Assembly: GCF_018070025.1 (NCBI RefSeq)
Contig: NZ_JAGPYQ010000001.1
Location: forward strand, 4,092,001-4,156,000
Reading direction: 5' to 3'
Source: Streptomyces liliiviolaceus
GTDB lineage: Bacteria; Actinomycetota; Actinomycetes; Streptomycetales; Streptomycetaceae
Length of the DNA: 64,000 nucleotides
Positions 19,185 through 30,856 of this stretch are shown in pieces (position 1 is the first letter of the stretch; every line of letters starts with the position of its first letter). The translations under genes were made by a program, and so were the position numbers. The notes under the pieces were generated by a model. That model saw nothing but the letters and a program-made list of their open reading frames with translations. It ran no database searches and was not told where the DNA came from.

Positions 19185-19880
19185 GTGGAATCCACCGACG
19201 CCCGGACCGCCCCGGCCGTGATTGTCGCCATCGACGGTCCCTCCGGCACCGGCAAGTCGAGCACCTCGAAGGCCGTCGCGGCACAGCTCGGCCTGAGCTA
19301 CCTGGACACGGGCGCCCAGTACCGGGCGATCACCTGGTGGATGGTGAACAACGGCATCGACGTCGCCGACCCCTCCTCCGTCGCGGACGCGGCCGGCAAG
19401 CCCGACATCGTGTCCGGTACGGACCCCTCGGCGCCCGGCATCACGGTCGACGGCACCGATGTCGCGGGCCCGATCCGCACCCAGGAGGTCACCTCGAAGG
19501 TCAGCGCGGTCAGCGCCGTCCCCGAGGTCCGCGCCCGGATCACCGAGCTGCAGCGCTCGATCGCCTCGGCGGCCGGACAGGGCATCGTCGTCGAGGGCCG
19601 CGACATCGGTACGACCGTGCTGCCCGACGCCGACCTCAAGATCTTCCTCACCGCCTCGCCGGAGGCCCGCGCCGCCCGCCGCAGCGGTGAGCTGAAGGGC
19701 GCCGACGTCGCCGCCACCCGCGAGGCGCTCATCAAGCGGGACACCGCCGACTCCACCCGCAAGACCTCTCCGCTCGCGAAGGCGGCCGACGCGGTCGAGG
19801 TGGACACCTCCGACCTCACGCTCCAGCAGGTCATCGAGTGCGTCGTCACCCTCGTCGAGGAGAAGCGGGCCGCGAAGTGA
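19185..19880 (+). CDS. cmk: Cytidylate kinase
   Basis: Phosphorylates CMP and dCMP with ATP. The 231-residue protein has the P-loop IDGPSGTGKSSTSKAVA near residue 18, the LSYLDTGAQYRAITW motif for the nucleotide-binding domain, and the GQGIVVEGRDIGTTVLPDA motif with the CMP-binding region. The conserved DTADSTRKTSPL follows near residue 185. The GTG at 19185 has AGGAAGG 11 bases upstream; the GTG at 19173 overlaps that ribosome site and is less likely. The stop overlaps the next gene (GTGA), making an operon with the acyltransferase and der. Confidence 0.95.
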   Translation: MESTDARTAPAVIVAIDGPSGTGKSSTSKAVAAQLGLSYLDTGAQYRAITWWMVNNGIDVADPSSVADAAGKPDIVSGTDPSAPGITVDGTDVAGPIRTQEVTSKVSAVSAVPEVRARITELQRSIASAAGQGIVVEGRDIGTTVLPDADLKIFLTASPEARAARRSGELKGADVAATREALIKRDTADSTRKTSPLAKAADAVEVDTSDLTLQQVIECVVTLVEEKRAAK

Positions 19881-20560
19881 GCCAAGCCCGGAACCCAGCG
19901 GCCACAGCCCCGACGTCCACAGCCCCGACGGCCCGGCGGGCCGACGTCGGCCGCCGGATCGGCGTCGGCCTGATGTACGGGCTGTGGAAGCCGCGCGTCC
20001 TGGGGGCCTGGCGGGTTCCGGCGACCGGTCCGGCGATCCTCGCCGTCAACCACTCCCACATGATCGACGGCCCGATGGTCATGGGTGTGGCACCCCGGCC
20101 CACGCACTTCCTGATCAAGAAAGAGGCGTTCGTCGGCCCGCTGGACCCCTTCCTCCTCGCCATCGGGCAGGTGAAGGTGGACCGCACGGTCGCCGACCGC
20201 ACCGCGATCACCCGGGCGCTGGGCGTCCTGGAGGACGGCGGCGTCCTCGGGATCTTCCCCGAGGGCACCCGCGGCGAGGGGGACTTCGCCTCGCTGCGCG
20301 CCGGGCTCTCCTACTTCGCGGTCCGCAGCGGGGCCCCGATCGTGCCGGTCGCCGTCCTGGGGAGCACCGACCGGCGCGGACGGCTGATAAAGCAGCTGCC
20401 CCCGCTGCGCAGCCGGGTCGACGTCGTCTTCGGCGACCCCTTCGAGGCGGGCGACGGCAGCGGACGGCGTACGCGCAAGGCGCTCGACGAGGCGACCGTG
20501 CGCATCCAGAAGCAGCTCTCCGCGCACCTGGAAAACGCCAGGCGTCTCACGGGGCGCTGA
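19877..20560 (+). CDS. 1-acyl-sn-glycerol-3-phosphate acyltransferase (PlsC family)
   Basis: A 227-residue membrane-associated acyltransferase that would make phosphatidic acid or a related lipid. It has the catalytic HX4D motif (AVNHSHMIDGPMV, about residue 58) and the glycerophosphate-binding FPEGTRGEGDF near residue 130. A hydrophobic patch (PRVLGAWRVPATGPAILAV) precedes them. It is coupled to cmk by a GTGA overlap, and der begins 81 bases downstream. The cmk-plsC-der order is conserved in actinobacteria. Confidence 0.9.
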   Translation: MSQARNPAATAPTSTAPTARRADVGRRIGVGLMYGLWKPRVLGAWRVPATGPAILAVNHSHMIDGPMVMGVAPRPTHFLIKKEAFVGPLDPFLLAIGQVKVDRTVADRTAITRALGVLEDGGVLGIFPEGTRGEGDFASLRAGLSYFAVRSGAPIVPVAVLGSTDRRGRLIKQLPPLRSRVDVVFGDPFEAGDGSGRRTRKALDEATVRIQKQLSAHLENARRLTGR

Positions 20561-20641
20561 GTAACACTTGAGTACTTGAGTAGTGGATCGTCCGATACGG
20601 GCGGTTCCACCGATCACCACGATGAACGAGGTACGGACTTC

Positions 20642-22111
20642 ATGAACGACCAGATCCAGCCCGACGGCTCGGAGCACGAGCACGGGGCGCTTGGCGATGC
20701 CGAGTACGCGGAGTTCATGGAGCTCGCCGCGGAAGAGGGCTTCGACGCCGAGGACATCGAGGGCGCGATCGAGGCGGCCGGCCACGGCCCGCTCCCGGTC
20801 CTCGCCGTCGTCGGCCGCCCGAACGTCGGCAAGTCGACCCTGGTGAACCGCATCATCGGCCGTCGCGAGGCCGTCGTCGAGGACAAGCCGGGCGTCACCC
20901 GCGACCGCGTCACCTACGACGCGGAGTGGGCGGGCCGCCGCTTCAAGCTCGTCGACACCGGCGGCTGGGAGCAGGACGTCCTCGGCATCGACGCGTCCGT
21001 GGCCGCGCAGGCCGAGTTCGCCATCGAGGCGGCCGACGCGGTCGTCTTCGTCGTCGACGCCAAGGTCGGCGCCACCGACACCGACGAGGCCGTCGTGCGG
21101 CTGCTGCGCAAGGCAGGCAAGCCCGTCGTGCTGTGCGCCAACAAGGTCGACGGCCTGAGCGGCGAGGCCGACGCCTCGTACCTGTGGTCCCTGGGGCTCG
21201 GCGAGCCGCACCCCGTCTCGGCGCTGCACGGCCGCGGCACCGGCGACATGCTGGACGCCGTCCTGGAGGCGCTGCCCGAGGCGCCCGCGCAGACCTTCGG
21301 CATCGCGGTCGGCGGCCCCCGCCGCATCGCGCTCATCGGCCGCCCGAACGTCGGCAAGTCGTCGCTGCTGAACAAGGTGGCCGGCGAGGACCGCGTGGTC
21401 GTCAACGAGATCGCCGGCACCACCCGCGACCCGGTCGACGAGCTGATCGAGCTGGGCGGTGTCACCTGGAAGTTCGTCGACACGGCCGGTATCCGCAAGC
21501 GGGTCCACCTCCAGCAGGGCGCCGACTACTACGCCTCGCTGCGCACCGCCGCCGCCGTCGAGAAGGCGGAGGTCGCGGTCATCCTGCTGGACGCCAGCGA
21601 GAACATCAGCGTCCAGGACCAGCGCATCGTGACGATGGCCGTCGAGGCGGGCCGCGCGATCGTGCTGGCCTTCAACAAGTGGGACACCCTCGACGAGGAG
21701 CGCCGCTACTACCTGGAGCGGGAGATCGAGACCGAGCTCCTCCAGGTGGCGTGGGCGCCGCGGGTCAACGTCTCGGCGCGTACGGGCCGCCACATGGAGA
21801 AGCTGGTCCCGGCGATCGAGGCCGCGCTGGCGGGCTGGGAGGCGCGGGTCCCGACGGGCCGTCTGAACGCCTTCCTGGGCGAGCTGGTCGCCGCCCATCC
21901 GCACCCGATCCGGGGCGGCAAGCAGCCGCGCATCCTCTTCGGCACGCAGGCGGGCACCAAGCCGCCGCGGTTCGTGCTGTTCTCCTCGGGCTTCATCGAG
22001 CACGGCTACCGCCGGTTCGTGGAGCGCCGTCTGCGCGAGGAGTTCGGCTTCGAGGGCACGCCGATCCACATCTCGGTGCGGGTGCGCGAGAAGCGCGGCA
22101 AGAAGAAGTAG
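20642..22111 (+). CDS. der: Ribosome biogenesis GTPase Der (EngA)
   Basis: A double-GTPase needed for 50S ribosomal subunit assembly. The 489-residue protein contains two G domains, each with G1 GRPNVGKS (near residues 57 and 233). G3 motifs are DTGGW and DTAGI, and G4 motifs are NKVDG and NKWD. A C-terminal KH-like domain ([20 protein letters not shown]) follows. The first 55 residues are an acidic extension seen in actinobacterial Der. The ATG at 20642 has GAGG about 10 bases upstream; the open frame before it is unlikely to be translated. A strong terminator follows the stop. Confidence 0.96.
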   Translation: MNDQIQPDGSEHEHGALGDAEYAEFMELAAEEGFDAEDIEGAIEAAGHGPLPVLAVVGRPNVGKSTLVNRIIGRREAVVEDKPGVTRDRVTYDAEWAGRRFKLVDTGGWEQDVLGIDASVAAQAEFAIEAADAVVFVVDAKVGATDTDEAVVRLLRKAGKPVVLCANKVDGLSGEADASYLWSLGLGEPHPVSALHGRGTGDMLDAVLEALPEAPAQTFGIAVGGPRRIALIGRPNVGKSSLLNKVAGEDRVVVNEIAGTTRDPVDELIELGGVTWKFVDTAGIRKRVHLQQGADYYASLRTAAAVEKAEVAVILLDASENISVQDQRIVTMAVEAGRAIVLAFNKWDTLDEERRYYLEREIETELLQVAWAPRVNVSARTGRHMEKLVPAIEAALAGWEARVPTGRLNAFLGELVAAHPHPIRGGKQPRILFGTQAGTKPPRFVLFSSGFIEHGYRRFVERRLREEFGFEGTPIHISVRVREKRGKKK

Positions 22112-22143
22112 CAGCCGCCGCCGTACGAGCGGTGTGCGGACAC

Positions 22144-22180
22144 GGGAGAGGGCCCCGGCGCGAAGCAGGGGCCCTCTCCC
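22144..22180 (+). terminator. Terminator after der
   Basis: A perfect 13-bp stem, GGGAGAGGGCCCC with GGGGCCCTCTCCC, around an 11-base loop, ending the cmk-plsC-der operon. It lies 32 bases after the stop. The T tract is weak (GTTCCGTT). Confidence 0.8.
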
Positions 22181-22197
22181 GTTCCGTTCAGCCCGCG

Positions 22198-22593
22198 TCA
22201 GCGTTCCCTGCGCGGACCGGGCGGCAGCGCCGCCGGCGTCAGACCCGTGGCGTGCTGCCGCAGGCCGTACACGGTCGGCGTGTACGCGCCCGAGCCGTAC
22301 GAGCCACTGCTGAGCAGACCGGCGTTGTGCAGGCCCGATCCATGCAGCCCTGATCCGTGCAGCCCTGCCCCGTGCAGCCCCGGTGCGTGCGGGCCGGCCC
22401 CGAAAGCCGTGAAGCCCAGCTCCTCCTCGCCGACGCGGTCACCCGGCAGGGCCCGGAAGGTCCTGAGGTACTCCGCGTAGAGCGCGTCGTAGATCGGGGT
22501 GGCCGAGGAGCTGCCCGTGGCGTCCCGGACCGGCCGCATGGCCGGGATCGGTGACGAGTGGGGCAGGCGGCGGGGGGTGTCGTAGGTGTACAC
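22198..22593 (-). CDS. Hypothetical protein with C-terminal GLHGSG-type repeats
   Basis: A 131-residue protein with no recognised family function. The central part (ATPIYDALYAEYLRTFRALP, then GDRVGEEELGF) resembles a small conserved streptomycete protein. Residues about 70-95 are short degenerate repeats (GLHGAGLHGSGLHGSGLHNA), reflecting a 15-base-unit DNA repeat. The GTG at 22593 is the first in-frame start after a stop, but no ribosome site is obvious, so the start is uncertain. It converges on der. Confidence 0.55.
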   Translation of the reverse strand: MYTYDTPRRLPHSSPIPAMRPVRDATGSSSATPIYDALYAEYLRTFRALPGDRVGEEELGFTAFGAGPHAPGLHGAGLHGSGLHGSGLHNAGLLSSGSYGSGAYTPTVYGLRQHATGLTPAALPPGPRRER

Positions 22594-22742
22594 GTACGTG
22601 CCAACGACCCCGCCGCCCTTCGGATGCGGCCGACGGACCGATTTCGCAGGTCACAGCGCTGCCGGACGGGTGTGGATCCGGTGCGGGTCCAGTACGGATC
22701 GGGTACGGGCCCGGTGCGGATCCGGTACGGGCCCGCTGCCTG

Positions 22743-23594
22743 TCAGGTGCCGGCAAGGGGCATCGCGCTCGCCACCAGCCGGCCGCCCACCGCGGCCTTG
22801 TCGAGGGCGTCGCGCAGCAGGTCCTCGCGGGGCTGTCGGCCGATCGAGCCGACCGGGGCCGCGAACAGCAGCACCTGCTGGTGCTTGTTGGCGGCCGCCC
22901 GCCAGCTGTCGGTGACCTGGAGCGGCTGATGGGCCTGCCACCAGGCGACGGGCGAGCCACCACTGCTGCTGGGCTGCAGGACCGCGTGCAGCTGGCCCAT
23001 CGCGAGCAGCACGGACCAGCCGTGCAGCACGGGCGGCACCTCGGTGAGCTGACTGACCGGCATGAAGCCCTGCTCGATGAGGAGCGGCAGGAAGTCGTCG
23101 CCGCCCCCTCCGGTGGTGCCCGGCCGGGCGATGCGCCCGGTCGGTTCGACGACGAGCGCGGGGTGCAGTTCGCCGCCCAGCAGGATGAGTCCGCTGGTGA
23201 CGCCGAGGACGGCCTGCTCGGGCAGGGCCTCGGAGGGGCGCTCGTCCCCGGTGATGGACCGGACGGCGCCCTGCAGCTGCTCCTCGGTCACCTGGACGAC
23301 CTGCGAGGGCAGGCAGGTGGCGTGGGCGAACGCGAGTACGGCCGTCTCGTCGCCGATGAACAGGACGGTGCTGGTGCGCTCCTGTTCGGAGTCGCCCTGG
23401 GTGCGGCAGGACGTGCAGTCGTAACTGCCCGGGGCGTTCTCTCCGGCGAGCAGCCGGTCGGCTTCTTCGTCGCCGATCTCGGCGCGTACGTCGTCGCTGA
23501 CGTCGAGCATGCGCGGCACGGGGGGCTCCTCGGGTGCGGTGCGTGTTGTGGCCGGGGGCTCCCGGTCCGTGAACCGGATGGGTTCCCGGCTCAT
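22743..23594 (-). CDS. Conserved hypothetical protein (streptomycete)
   Basis: A 283-residue soluble protein without signal peptide or membrane segment. A CTSCRTQG segment near residue 60 could bind metal but is isolated. The rest contains VLFIGDETAVLAFAHATCLP, GVTSGLILLGGELHPALVVE and VLLFAAPVGSIGRQPRED, regular alpha/beta-like segments that I cannot assign. Codon usage is typical of a real gene. The ATG at 23594 is clear, but no strong ribosome site precedes it. It lies divergent from the first Rpf gene. GC-rich degenerate 12-base repeats (22660-22735) lie after its stop. Confidence 0.7.
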   Translation of the reverse strand: MSREPIRFTDREPPATTRTAPEEPPVPRMLDVSDDVRAEIGDEEADRLLAGENAPGSYDCTSCRTQGDSEQERTSTVLFIGDETAVLAFAHATCLPSQVVQVTEEQLQGAVRSITGDERPSEALPEQAVLGVTSGLILLGGELHPALVVEPTGRIARPGTTGGGGDDFLPLLIEQGFMPVSQLTEVPPVLHGWSVLLAMGQLHAVLQPSSSGGSPVAWWQAHQPLQVTDSWRAAANKHQQVLLFAAPVGSIGRQPREDLLRDALDKAAVGGRLVASAMPLAGT

Positions 23595-24717
<1,123 letters not shown>

Positions 24718-24779
24718 GGGTCTGAGTGTCTGAGGATCTGAGGGACTGAGTTCGGCTGCGGGTCCGGTGGGGGCGGGCC

Positions 24780-24854
24780 GCGCAGTTCCCCGCGCCCCTC
24801 AAAAACGGGGCTGCGCCCCTGCTTTTGCCCCTTCAGGGGCGCGGGGAACTGCGC
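24780..24854. repeat. Inverted pair of the dispersed 20-bp Streptomyces repeat
   Basis: GCGCAGTTCCCCGCGCCCCT at 24780-24799 and its exact reverse complement at 24835-24854 flank a shorter GGGGCTGCGCCCC hairpin. Together they could form a long stem after the Rpf gene, acting as a terminator. Confidence 0.85.
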
Positions 24855-24941
24855 GCTCAGCCCCCCCACCGGGCCGCAGCCGACCGGGTGGGCCCCCTTT
24901 AACCGCCCGCGCGGCTCGCGGAAGGGCGCCGTACCCCCACC

Positions 24942-26387
<1,446 letters not shown>

Positions 26388-26391
<4 letters not shown>

Positions 26392-27221
26392 CCGCCGGAC
26401 CTGCCTGACTCGTCGTACTCGGCCGGCCCTTCGAGTACGTGGTCGGCGGGGCCGGAGGCGACGACGCGGCCCGCGGTCATGACGTGCACGGTGTCGGCGA
26501 GGTCGGCCACCAGGTCGAGATCGTGCTCCACGACGAGCAGGGTCGTTCCGTCGGCGGCGAGCGCGCGCAGCACGCGGGCCAGCGCCGTCACCTCGCCCGT
26601 GTCGAGCCCGGCCGCGGGTTCGTCGAGCAGCAGGACGCGGGGGCCTCCTGCCAGGGCCCGGGCGAGTTCGACGCGGCGCAGGGTCCCGGTGGGCAGGTCC
26701 GCGGCCGGCAGCGTCCGTACGGCCCCGTCGAGCCCGAGCAGGCGCAGGGCCCGTTCCGCCGCCGCTCCCGTGTCCATGACGCGTCCCTGTTCGGCGCCCA
26801 CGCGGACGTTCTCGGCCACGGTCAGGGTCGGGAAGACGGCCAGTTGCTGAAACGTGCGGGCGATGCCGAGCCGCGTCCGCGCGTGGGCGGGCAGCCGGGT
26901 GATGTCCCGTTCGCCGAGCACGACCCTGCCCGACACCGGTCGAACGGTTCCGGCGAGACAGTGGAACAGCGTGCTCTTCCCGGCCCCGTTGGGCCCGACC
27001 ACCGCGGTGATCCGACCGGGCGGAAGATCGAGGTCGACCCCGTCCAGAACGGTGAACCCGCCGTAGGCGACGCGCAGTTCCCGGACCCGCAGAACGGGAA
27101 GACCGGGCACCACGAGTCCGCCCCGGCGGCGAAGGGACCCCGCCCCACGCGCACGGCCGCGCCTCCCCGAACTGGCCCCCGCGGTACCACCGGAGCCACC
27201 CGCGCCAGCCGAGGGCGCCAT
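26388..27221 (-). CDS. ABC transporter ATP-binding protein, LivG type
   Basis: From about residue 43 onward this is a full LivG ATPase: VLRVRELRVAYGGFTVLDGV, Walker A GPNGAGKST, the LivG-specific ARTFQQLAVFPTLTVAENV, Walker B VLLLDEPAAGLD and the H-loop VVEHDLDLV. The ABC signature is degenerate (LPTGTLRRVELARAL). The N-terminal 42 residues are low-complexity and the true start is unclear; the frame is open upstream to 27458. The permease reading frame runs through this gene for some 400 bases in another phase, suggesting either a frameshifted permease-ATPase fusion or simply a late stop. Confidence 0.85.
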
Positions 27222-29656
27222 CGCGGGCGGCCCCGAGGCCGTGCGCGGCCCAGGGCCCGGCCGGGCCCGGCCCGTTCCGCCGTGCGGGCGGCGCGGGGAG
27301 CGGCCCCGGGGCGGGCTGGCCCCGGGGCGGGCTCGCCCGGGGCAGGGCCGGGGGCCTCACGGCCGCCGCGCCTGCCGGGGCGGGGTGTCCCCGGTGCCGC
27401 CGGGCTCGGGGCACCCGGGGTCGCCGGGGCGCACTCGCCCTGTGCCGGGTCGGGCGCCTCACGGCCGCCGGGACCGGCCCGTTCCGTCGTGCCGGACGGC
27501 CACCGGGCGCCGGATCCGTCCGTGCCGGATCCGTCCGTGCCGGATCCGTCCGTGCCGGATCCGTCCGTGCCGGATCCGTCCGCGCCGGATCCGTCCGCGT
27601 CCGGCCCGACCGGCGGTATCGGTCGCCGGACCAGCGGTCGCCCGGCCGTGCGAAAGCGCAGCGTGTCCGTGTCCGGGGCGGCGGACGTGCCCACCGCAGG
27701 CCAGGCACTCCCCGCCACGGGCGCTGACACGACAGGCGCCCCCGCTGAGGACGCCGGCCCCCGGGGCGTGCCCGAGTCCCGTGCCCGTACCGCTTGCCTC
27801 GCCCCGGCCCCCAGCGGGGTCAACCTCACCTGCCCGCCCGGGCGCAGGCGTTCGGCAGCAGTGCGCAGGGCGTCGTACGGGCCGCCGGGGAAGCGGCCGA
27901 CCAGGACCGCGAGGAGGCCGATCACCGCCGCCGCCACCCCGCCCCGGGTGCCCGCGTCGAGGCCGACCAGGAGGGCCGCCGCGAGCAGGGCGCCCAGGAC
28001 GCTGTCGGCGCCGAGCACCACGATCGCGGCGAACCACAGCAGCCCGCGGACGGGGTCGTACGCCGCCGGGTCGAAGGCGCGTACGCCCATGCCGAGCATG
28101 CCGCCGCCCAGCGCGGCCAGGGCCGCGCCCGCCACGAAGGCCGTCAGCTTTAGCGCCGGGACGCGGACGCCCGCCGCCGACGCGCCCGCCTCGTGGTCCC
28201 GCATCGCGGCCAGGGCCCGGCCGGTTCGGCCCCGGCGCAGCGCGTGGGCGGCCCACAACGCGCCCGCGAGCAGGGTGAGTTCCAGTGCGTAGTACGCGCG
28301 GTCGCTCTCGAAGGCCGCCGGGCGGTCCAGCGTGAGGCCTGAGGTCGCGTACGGCTGGGCGAAGACGAAGCGGCTGACGCCGACGCCCACCGCGAAGGTC
28401 GCCAGGGCGAGGGCCAGGCCGTGGCGGCGGATGGCGGGCCAGCCCGTCAGCAGCCCGAGCGGGGCCACCAGCAGCACCGCGGTCAGGAGCGCCGGCAGTT
28501 CCGGGAGCGCGGGCAGGCCCGGGAAGCGGCCCGCCGTCAGCAGCGCGGTGAAGAGGGCGCCCAGACCCGCGTACGCGGCCTGGCCGAGGGAGAGCTGGCC
28601 GCCGCGGCCCGTGACGACGACCAGGGAGAGCAGGATGACGCCCAGCGCCGGTACCTGGACCGCCGTGTGCAGGTCCGTTCCCGCGAAGCCCAGGGGGAGC
28701 AGGAACAGGACCACCGCGACGATCCACGCGCCCGGCGGGGTCGGTACGCGGGCCGTCGCCGTGCGCGGGAGGGCGTCCCGGGCGCCGATCCCCGGCAGCA
28801 CGAGGGCGGCGACCAGCAGGGCGACGACGAAGAGGTTCGCGCCGACCGCCTGGAGGAGGGGTTCGAGGCGGCCCCCGGGGTGCAGCCGGGTCAGCTGGCT
28901 CTGGGCGACGCCGATGCCCAGGGCCGCCACCACCGCCACCGGCAGGCTCCGCATCCGGGCGGCCACCGCGACCGCCACCACCTCCATCACCAGCAAGGGC
29001 ATGCCGTACGGGTCCAGACGTACGTACGGAGCCAGCAGCACCCCCGTCAGGCCCGCGGTGAACGAGCCGAACGCCCAGCCCGCCGCGGCCACCCGGTCCG
29101 CGTCGACGCCGGTCAGCGCGGCGAGCGAACGGTCGTCGACGACGGCCCGCAGTTCCCGGCCGAAACGGGTCCACCGGATCACCGCTCCCACCCCCGCGGC
29201 CAGGACGAGCGTCACCGCCAACTGCCCCCAGGGGTCCGCGGAGACGAGCGTCGGCGCGTCCGGGCGCGCGCCCGGACCCCATACGAGCGCCGCCCCGCCG
29301 ACGAGCAGGACGAACACGCCGATGGACGCGACGAGGGTCTGCGCGGGGTCGCCGCCCAGGACGGCCAGGGGACGGAAGACGAATCGTTCCAGCGCCACAC
29401 CGATCGCCGGGGCCACCACCAGCAGGGTGAGCGGCGCGGCGAGCGCGAGCGGCCAGCCCCACTCGACGGTGAGCCCGCGCAGCAGATAGGCGCACACCAT
29501 CGCGATCGCGCCGTGCGCGAAGTTGAGCACGCCGGTCGCCCGGTGCGTGACGACCAGTCCGATCCCGGTGAGGGCCGCGGCGCTGCCCACGGAGAGCCCG
29601 GCGAGCGTGAGGTCGTACGTCAGCGATGACATCGGTGACGACATGAGTGACGACAT
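26822..29656 (-). CDS. Fused branched-chain amino-acid-type ABC permeases (LivH-LivM), frame overruns into livG
   Basis: From the ATG at 29656, residues 1 to about 300 are LivH-like (SVGSAAALTGIGLVVTHRAT, GVLNFAHGAIAM) and about 310-600 are LivM-like (VVTGRGGQLSLGQAAYAGLG, AMRDHEAGASAAGV, GMLGMGVRAFDP). The two permeases are thus one polypeptide with some 16-18 membrane segments. Beyond residue 600 comes a Gly/Ala/Pro/Arg-rich linker with six GSGTD-type pentapeptide repeats. From about residue 811 the frame reads livG out of phase, so the natural protein either ends early after a frameshift or was once fused to LivG. Three ATGs lie in a 12-base tandem repeat at the start (MSSLMSSPMSS). It overlaps the upstream gene (TGATG). 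Confidence 0.8.
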   Translation of the reverse strand: MSSLMSSPMSSLTYDLTLAGLSVGSAAALTGIGLVVTHRATGVLNFAHGAIAMVCAYLLRGLTVEWGWPLALAAPLTLLVVAPAIGVALERFVFRPLAVLGGDPAQTLVASIGVFVLLVGGAALVWGPGARPDAPTLVSADPWGQLAVTLVLAAGVGAVIRWTRFGRELRAVVDDRSLAALTGVDADRVAAAGWAFGSFTAGLTGVLLAPYVRLDPYGMPLLVMEVVAVAVAARMRSLPVAVVAALGIGVAQSQLTRLHPGGRLEPLLQAVGANLFVVALLVAALVLPGIGARDALPRTATARVPTPPGAWIVAVVLFLLPLGFAGTDLHTAVQVPALGVILLSLVVVTGRGGQLSLGQAAYAGLGALFTALLTAGRFPGLPALPELPALLTAVLLVAPLGLLTGWPAIRRHGLALALATFAVGVGVSRFVFAQPYATSGLTLDRPAAFESDRAYYALELTLLAGALWAAHALRRGRTGRALAAMRDHEAGASAAGVRVPALKLTAFVAGAALAALGGGMLGMGVRAFDPAAYDPVRGLLWFAAIVVLGADSVLGALLAAALLVGLDAGTRGGVAAAVIGLLAVLVGRFPGGPYDALRTAAERLRPGGQVRLTPLGAGARQAVRARDSGTPRGPASSAGAPVVSAPVAGSAWPAVGTSAAPDTDTLRFRTAGRPLVRRPIPPVGPDADGSGADGSGTDGSGTDGSGTDGSGTDGSGARWPSGTTERAGPGGREAPDPAQGECAPATPGAPSPAAPGTPRPGRRGGREAPGPAPGEPAPGPARPGAAPRAARTAERAGPGRALGRARPRGRPRWRPRLARVAPVVPRGPVRGGAAVRVGRGPFAAGADSWCPVFPFCGSGNCASPTAGSPFWTGSTSIFRPVGSPRWSGPTGPGRARCSTVSPEPFDRCRAGSCSANGTSPGCPPTRGRGSASPARFSNWPSSRP
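27511..27600. repeat. Six tandem copies of a 15-bp unit in the permease linker
   Basis: CGGATCCGTCCGTGC is repeated six times head to tail; the last two copies carry a T-to-C change. On the minus strand it encodes a Gly-Ser-Gly-Thr/Ala-Asp pentapeptide in the permease frame, and because 15 is divisible by 3 copy-number change keeps the frame. Confidence 0.95.
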
Positions 29657-30189
29657 CAGCCGGCCGCCCCGGACGAGGAATCGTCCGGGGCGACGTCGGG
29701 CGGATCGTCCGGCGGGTCGTCCGAGGCCGTGGGTTCGCAGATCGGGCAGGGGGCGAGGTCGCCGCCCGCGAGGACCCGTGAGTCGACCGGCAGGGCCTCC
29801 GGTTTCCCGGCGACCAACGGGCAGTCCGCGCGGTGCCACAGCGTGCCGCCCGGCACCATCAGCAGATCCCCGCCGACCGCCACGGGCGCGGCGGCCGTCC
29901 CGTCGGCGGAGGCGGCGTCCTCGGGGTCGGCCGCCACCAGGAGCCCGTACAACTCCTCCACGCGGGCCGCCGCGAGGGCGTTCCCGCCGTGGGCGAGGAG
30001 GACCGCCGCGGCGATGATCAGGGCCGCTCCGGGCACCGTGCAGGACGCGAGGTACGGCAACTGCCGTTCCGCGTACCGCTCGCCGGAGATCCCGTACCAG
30101 CCCAGGACGCACAGCACCGCGCCCGTGGCGAGCGCCGCCCACCCGGCCCAGAGGACGGGACGCACATTCCGCAGTCGAGCAGTCCGCAT
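29656..30189 (-). CDS. Hypothetical membrane protein with a C-terminal Cys-rich segment, first gene of the liv-like operon
   Basis: A 177-residue protein. Two N-terminal transmembrane segments (VLWAGWAALATGAVLCVLGW, ALIIAAAVLLAHGG) are followed by a soluble part containing WHRADCPLVAGK and LAPCPICEP, a CxxC motif plus an upstream Cys/His that may bind a metal. The tail is Asp/Pro-rich. This companion gene often precedes LivHM permease fusions in streptomycetes, to my recollection. The ATG at 30189 starts a minus-strand run into the permease with a TGATG overlap, so they share a transcript. Its function is unknown. Confidence 0.75.
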   Translation of the reverse strand: MRTARLRNVRPVLWAGWAALATGAVLCVLGWYGISGERYAERQLPYLASCTVPGAALIIAAAVLLAHGGNALAAARVEELYGLLVAADPEDAASADGTAAAPVAVGGDLLMVPGGTLWHRADCPLVAGKPEALPVDSRVLAGGDLAPCPICEPTASDDPPDDPPDVAPDDSSSGAAG

Positions 30190-30316
30190 GGGGGCTCCAC
30201 ATGATGTGTCCGGCTGTCTTCCAAGTCCGCCGACGGACTTGCACTATGCCTTCTGGAAGCTGTCCCTGAAAGCTCCGGGCGCGCATGGCCCGGACCGACA
30301 CCCGGTGGTGGGCCAG

Positions 30317-30856
30317 ATGGTTCTCGGGAGTGATCTCAGGCGGGGTACGGGCCGGGGGCTGGTGGTGGCGGTGCTCCTTCTCGCCCCGGCCCTCACGGCG
30401 TGCGGCGACGACAGCGGCGGTGACGACACGAGTCCGCCCTCGCCCTCCGCGGAGCGGACCTCGCAGGCCGGACCGAGTCCGAGCGCGAGCGCCCCGGACG
30501 ACCCGGCGGCGGCCGAGAAGGAGATCGAGGAGAACTGGAAGAAGTTCTTCGACCCCGCCGTCCCCACGAAGGAGAAACAGGCCGTCCTGGAGAACGGCGA
30601 CGCGATGGGCGCGGTCCTGAAGAGCTTCAGCGGCGACGAGCGCGGCGGGCAGGTCGAGGCGACGGTGAGCAAGGTCGCCTTCACCTCGCCGACCGACGCG
30701 GACGTCACGTACACACTCACCCTGAAGGGCGCCACGGTCATGCCGGACGCCGCCGGGACCTCCGTCGAACAGGACGGCACCTGGAAGGTGTCGGTCAAGA
30801 CGCTGTGCGGTCTGGTCACGCTGAGCGGCAATGCCTCGCCGGGTCCGGGCTGCTGA
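30317..30856 (+). CDS. Small lipoprotein, low-molecular-weight antigen/NTF2-like type
   Basis: A 179-residue protein with a lipoprotein signal (LVVAVLLLAPALTACGDD, lipobox LTAC), a Ser/Pro-rich linker, and an alpha+beta domain beginning EIEENWKKFFDPAVPTKEKQ, which resembles the NTF2-like low-molecular-weight lipoproteins common in actinobacteria. The start is taken as the ATG at 30317; an in-frame GTG lies 9 bases earlier. Its end overlaps the next lipoprotein gene by 26 bases, indicating co-transcription. Confidence 0.78.
   Translation: MVLGSDLRRGTGRGLVVAVLLLAPALTACGDDSGGDDTSPPSPSAERTSQAGPSPSASAPDDPAAAEKEIEENWKKFFDPAVPTKEKQAVLENGDAMGAVLKSFSGDERGGQVEATVSKVAFTSPTDADVTYTLTLKGATVMPDAAGTSVEQDGTWKVSVKTLCGLVTLSGNASPGPGC

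Noticed and set aside
19298..22069. Minus-strand frame of 923 codons opposite cmk, plsC and der
   Set aside because: Shadow of three certain genes; high-GC DNA leaves antisense frames open.
27511..27600. Possible CRISPR-like array
   Set aside because: Units are directly adjacent with no spacers and encode an in-frame pentapeptide; it is a coding VNTR.
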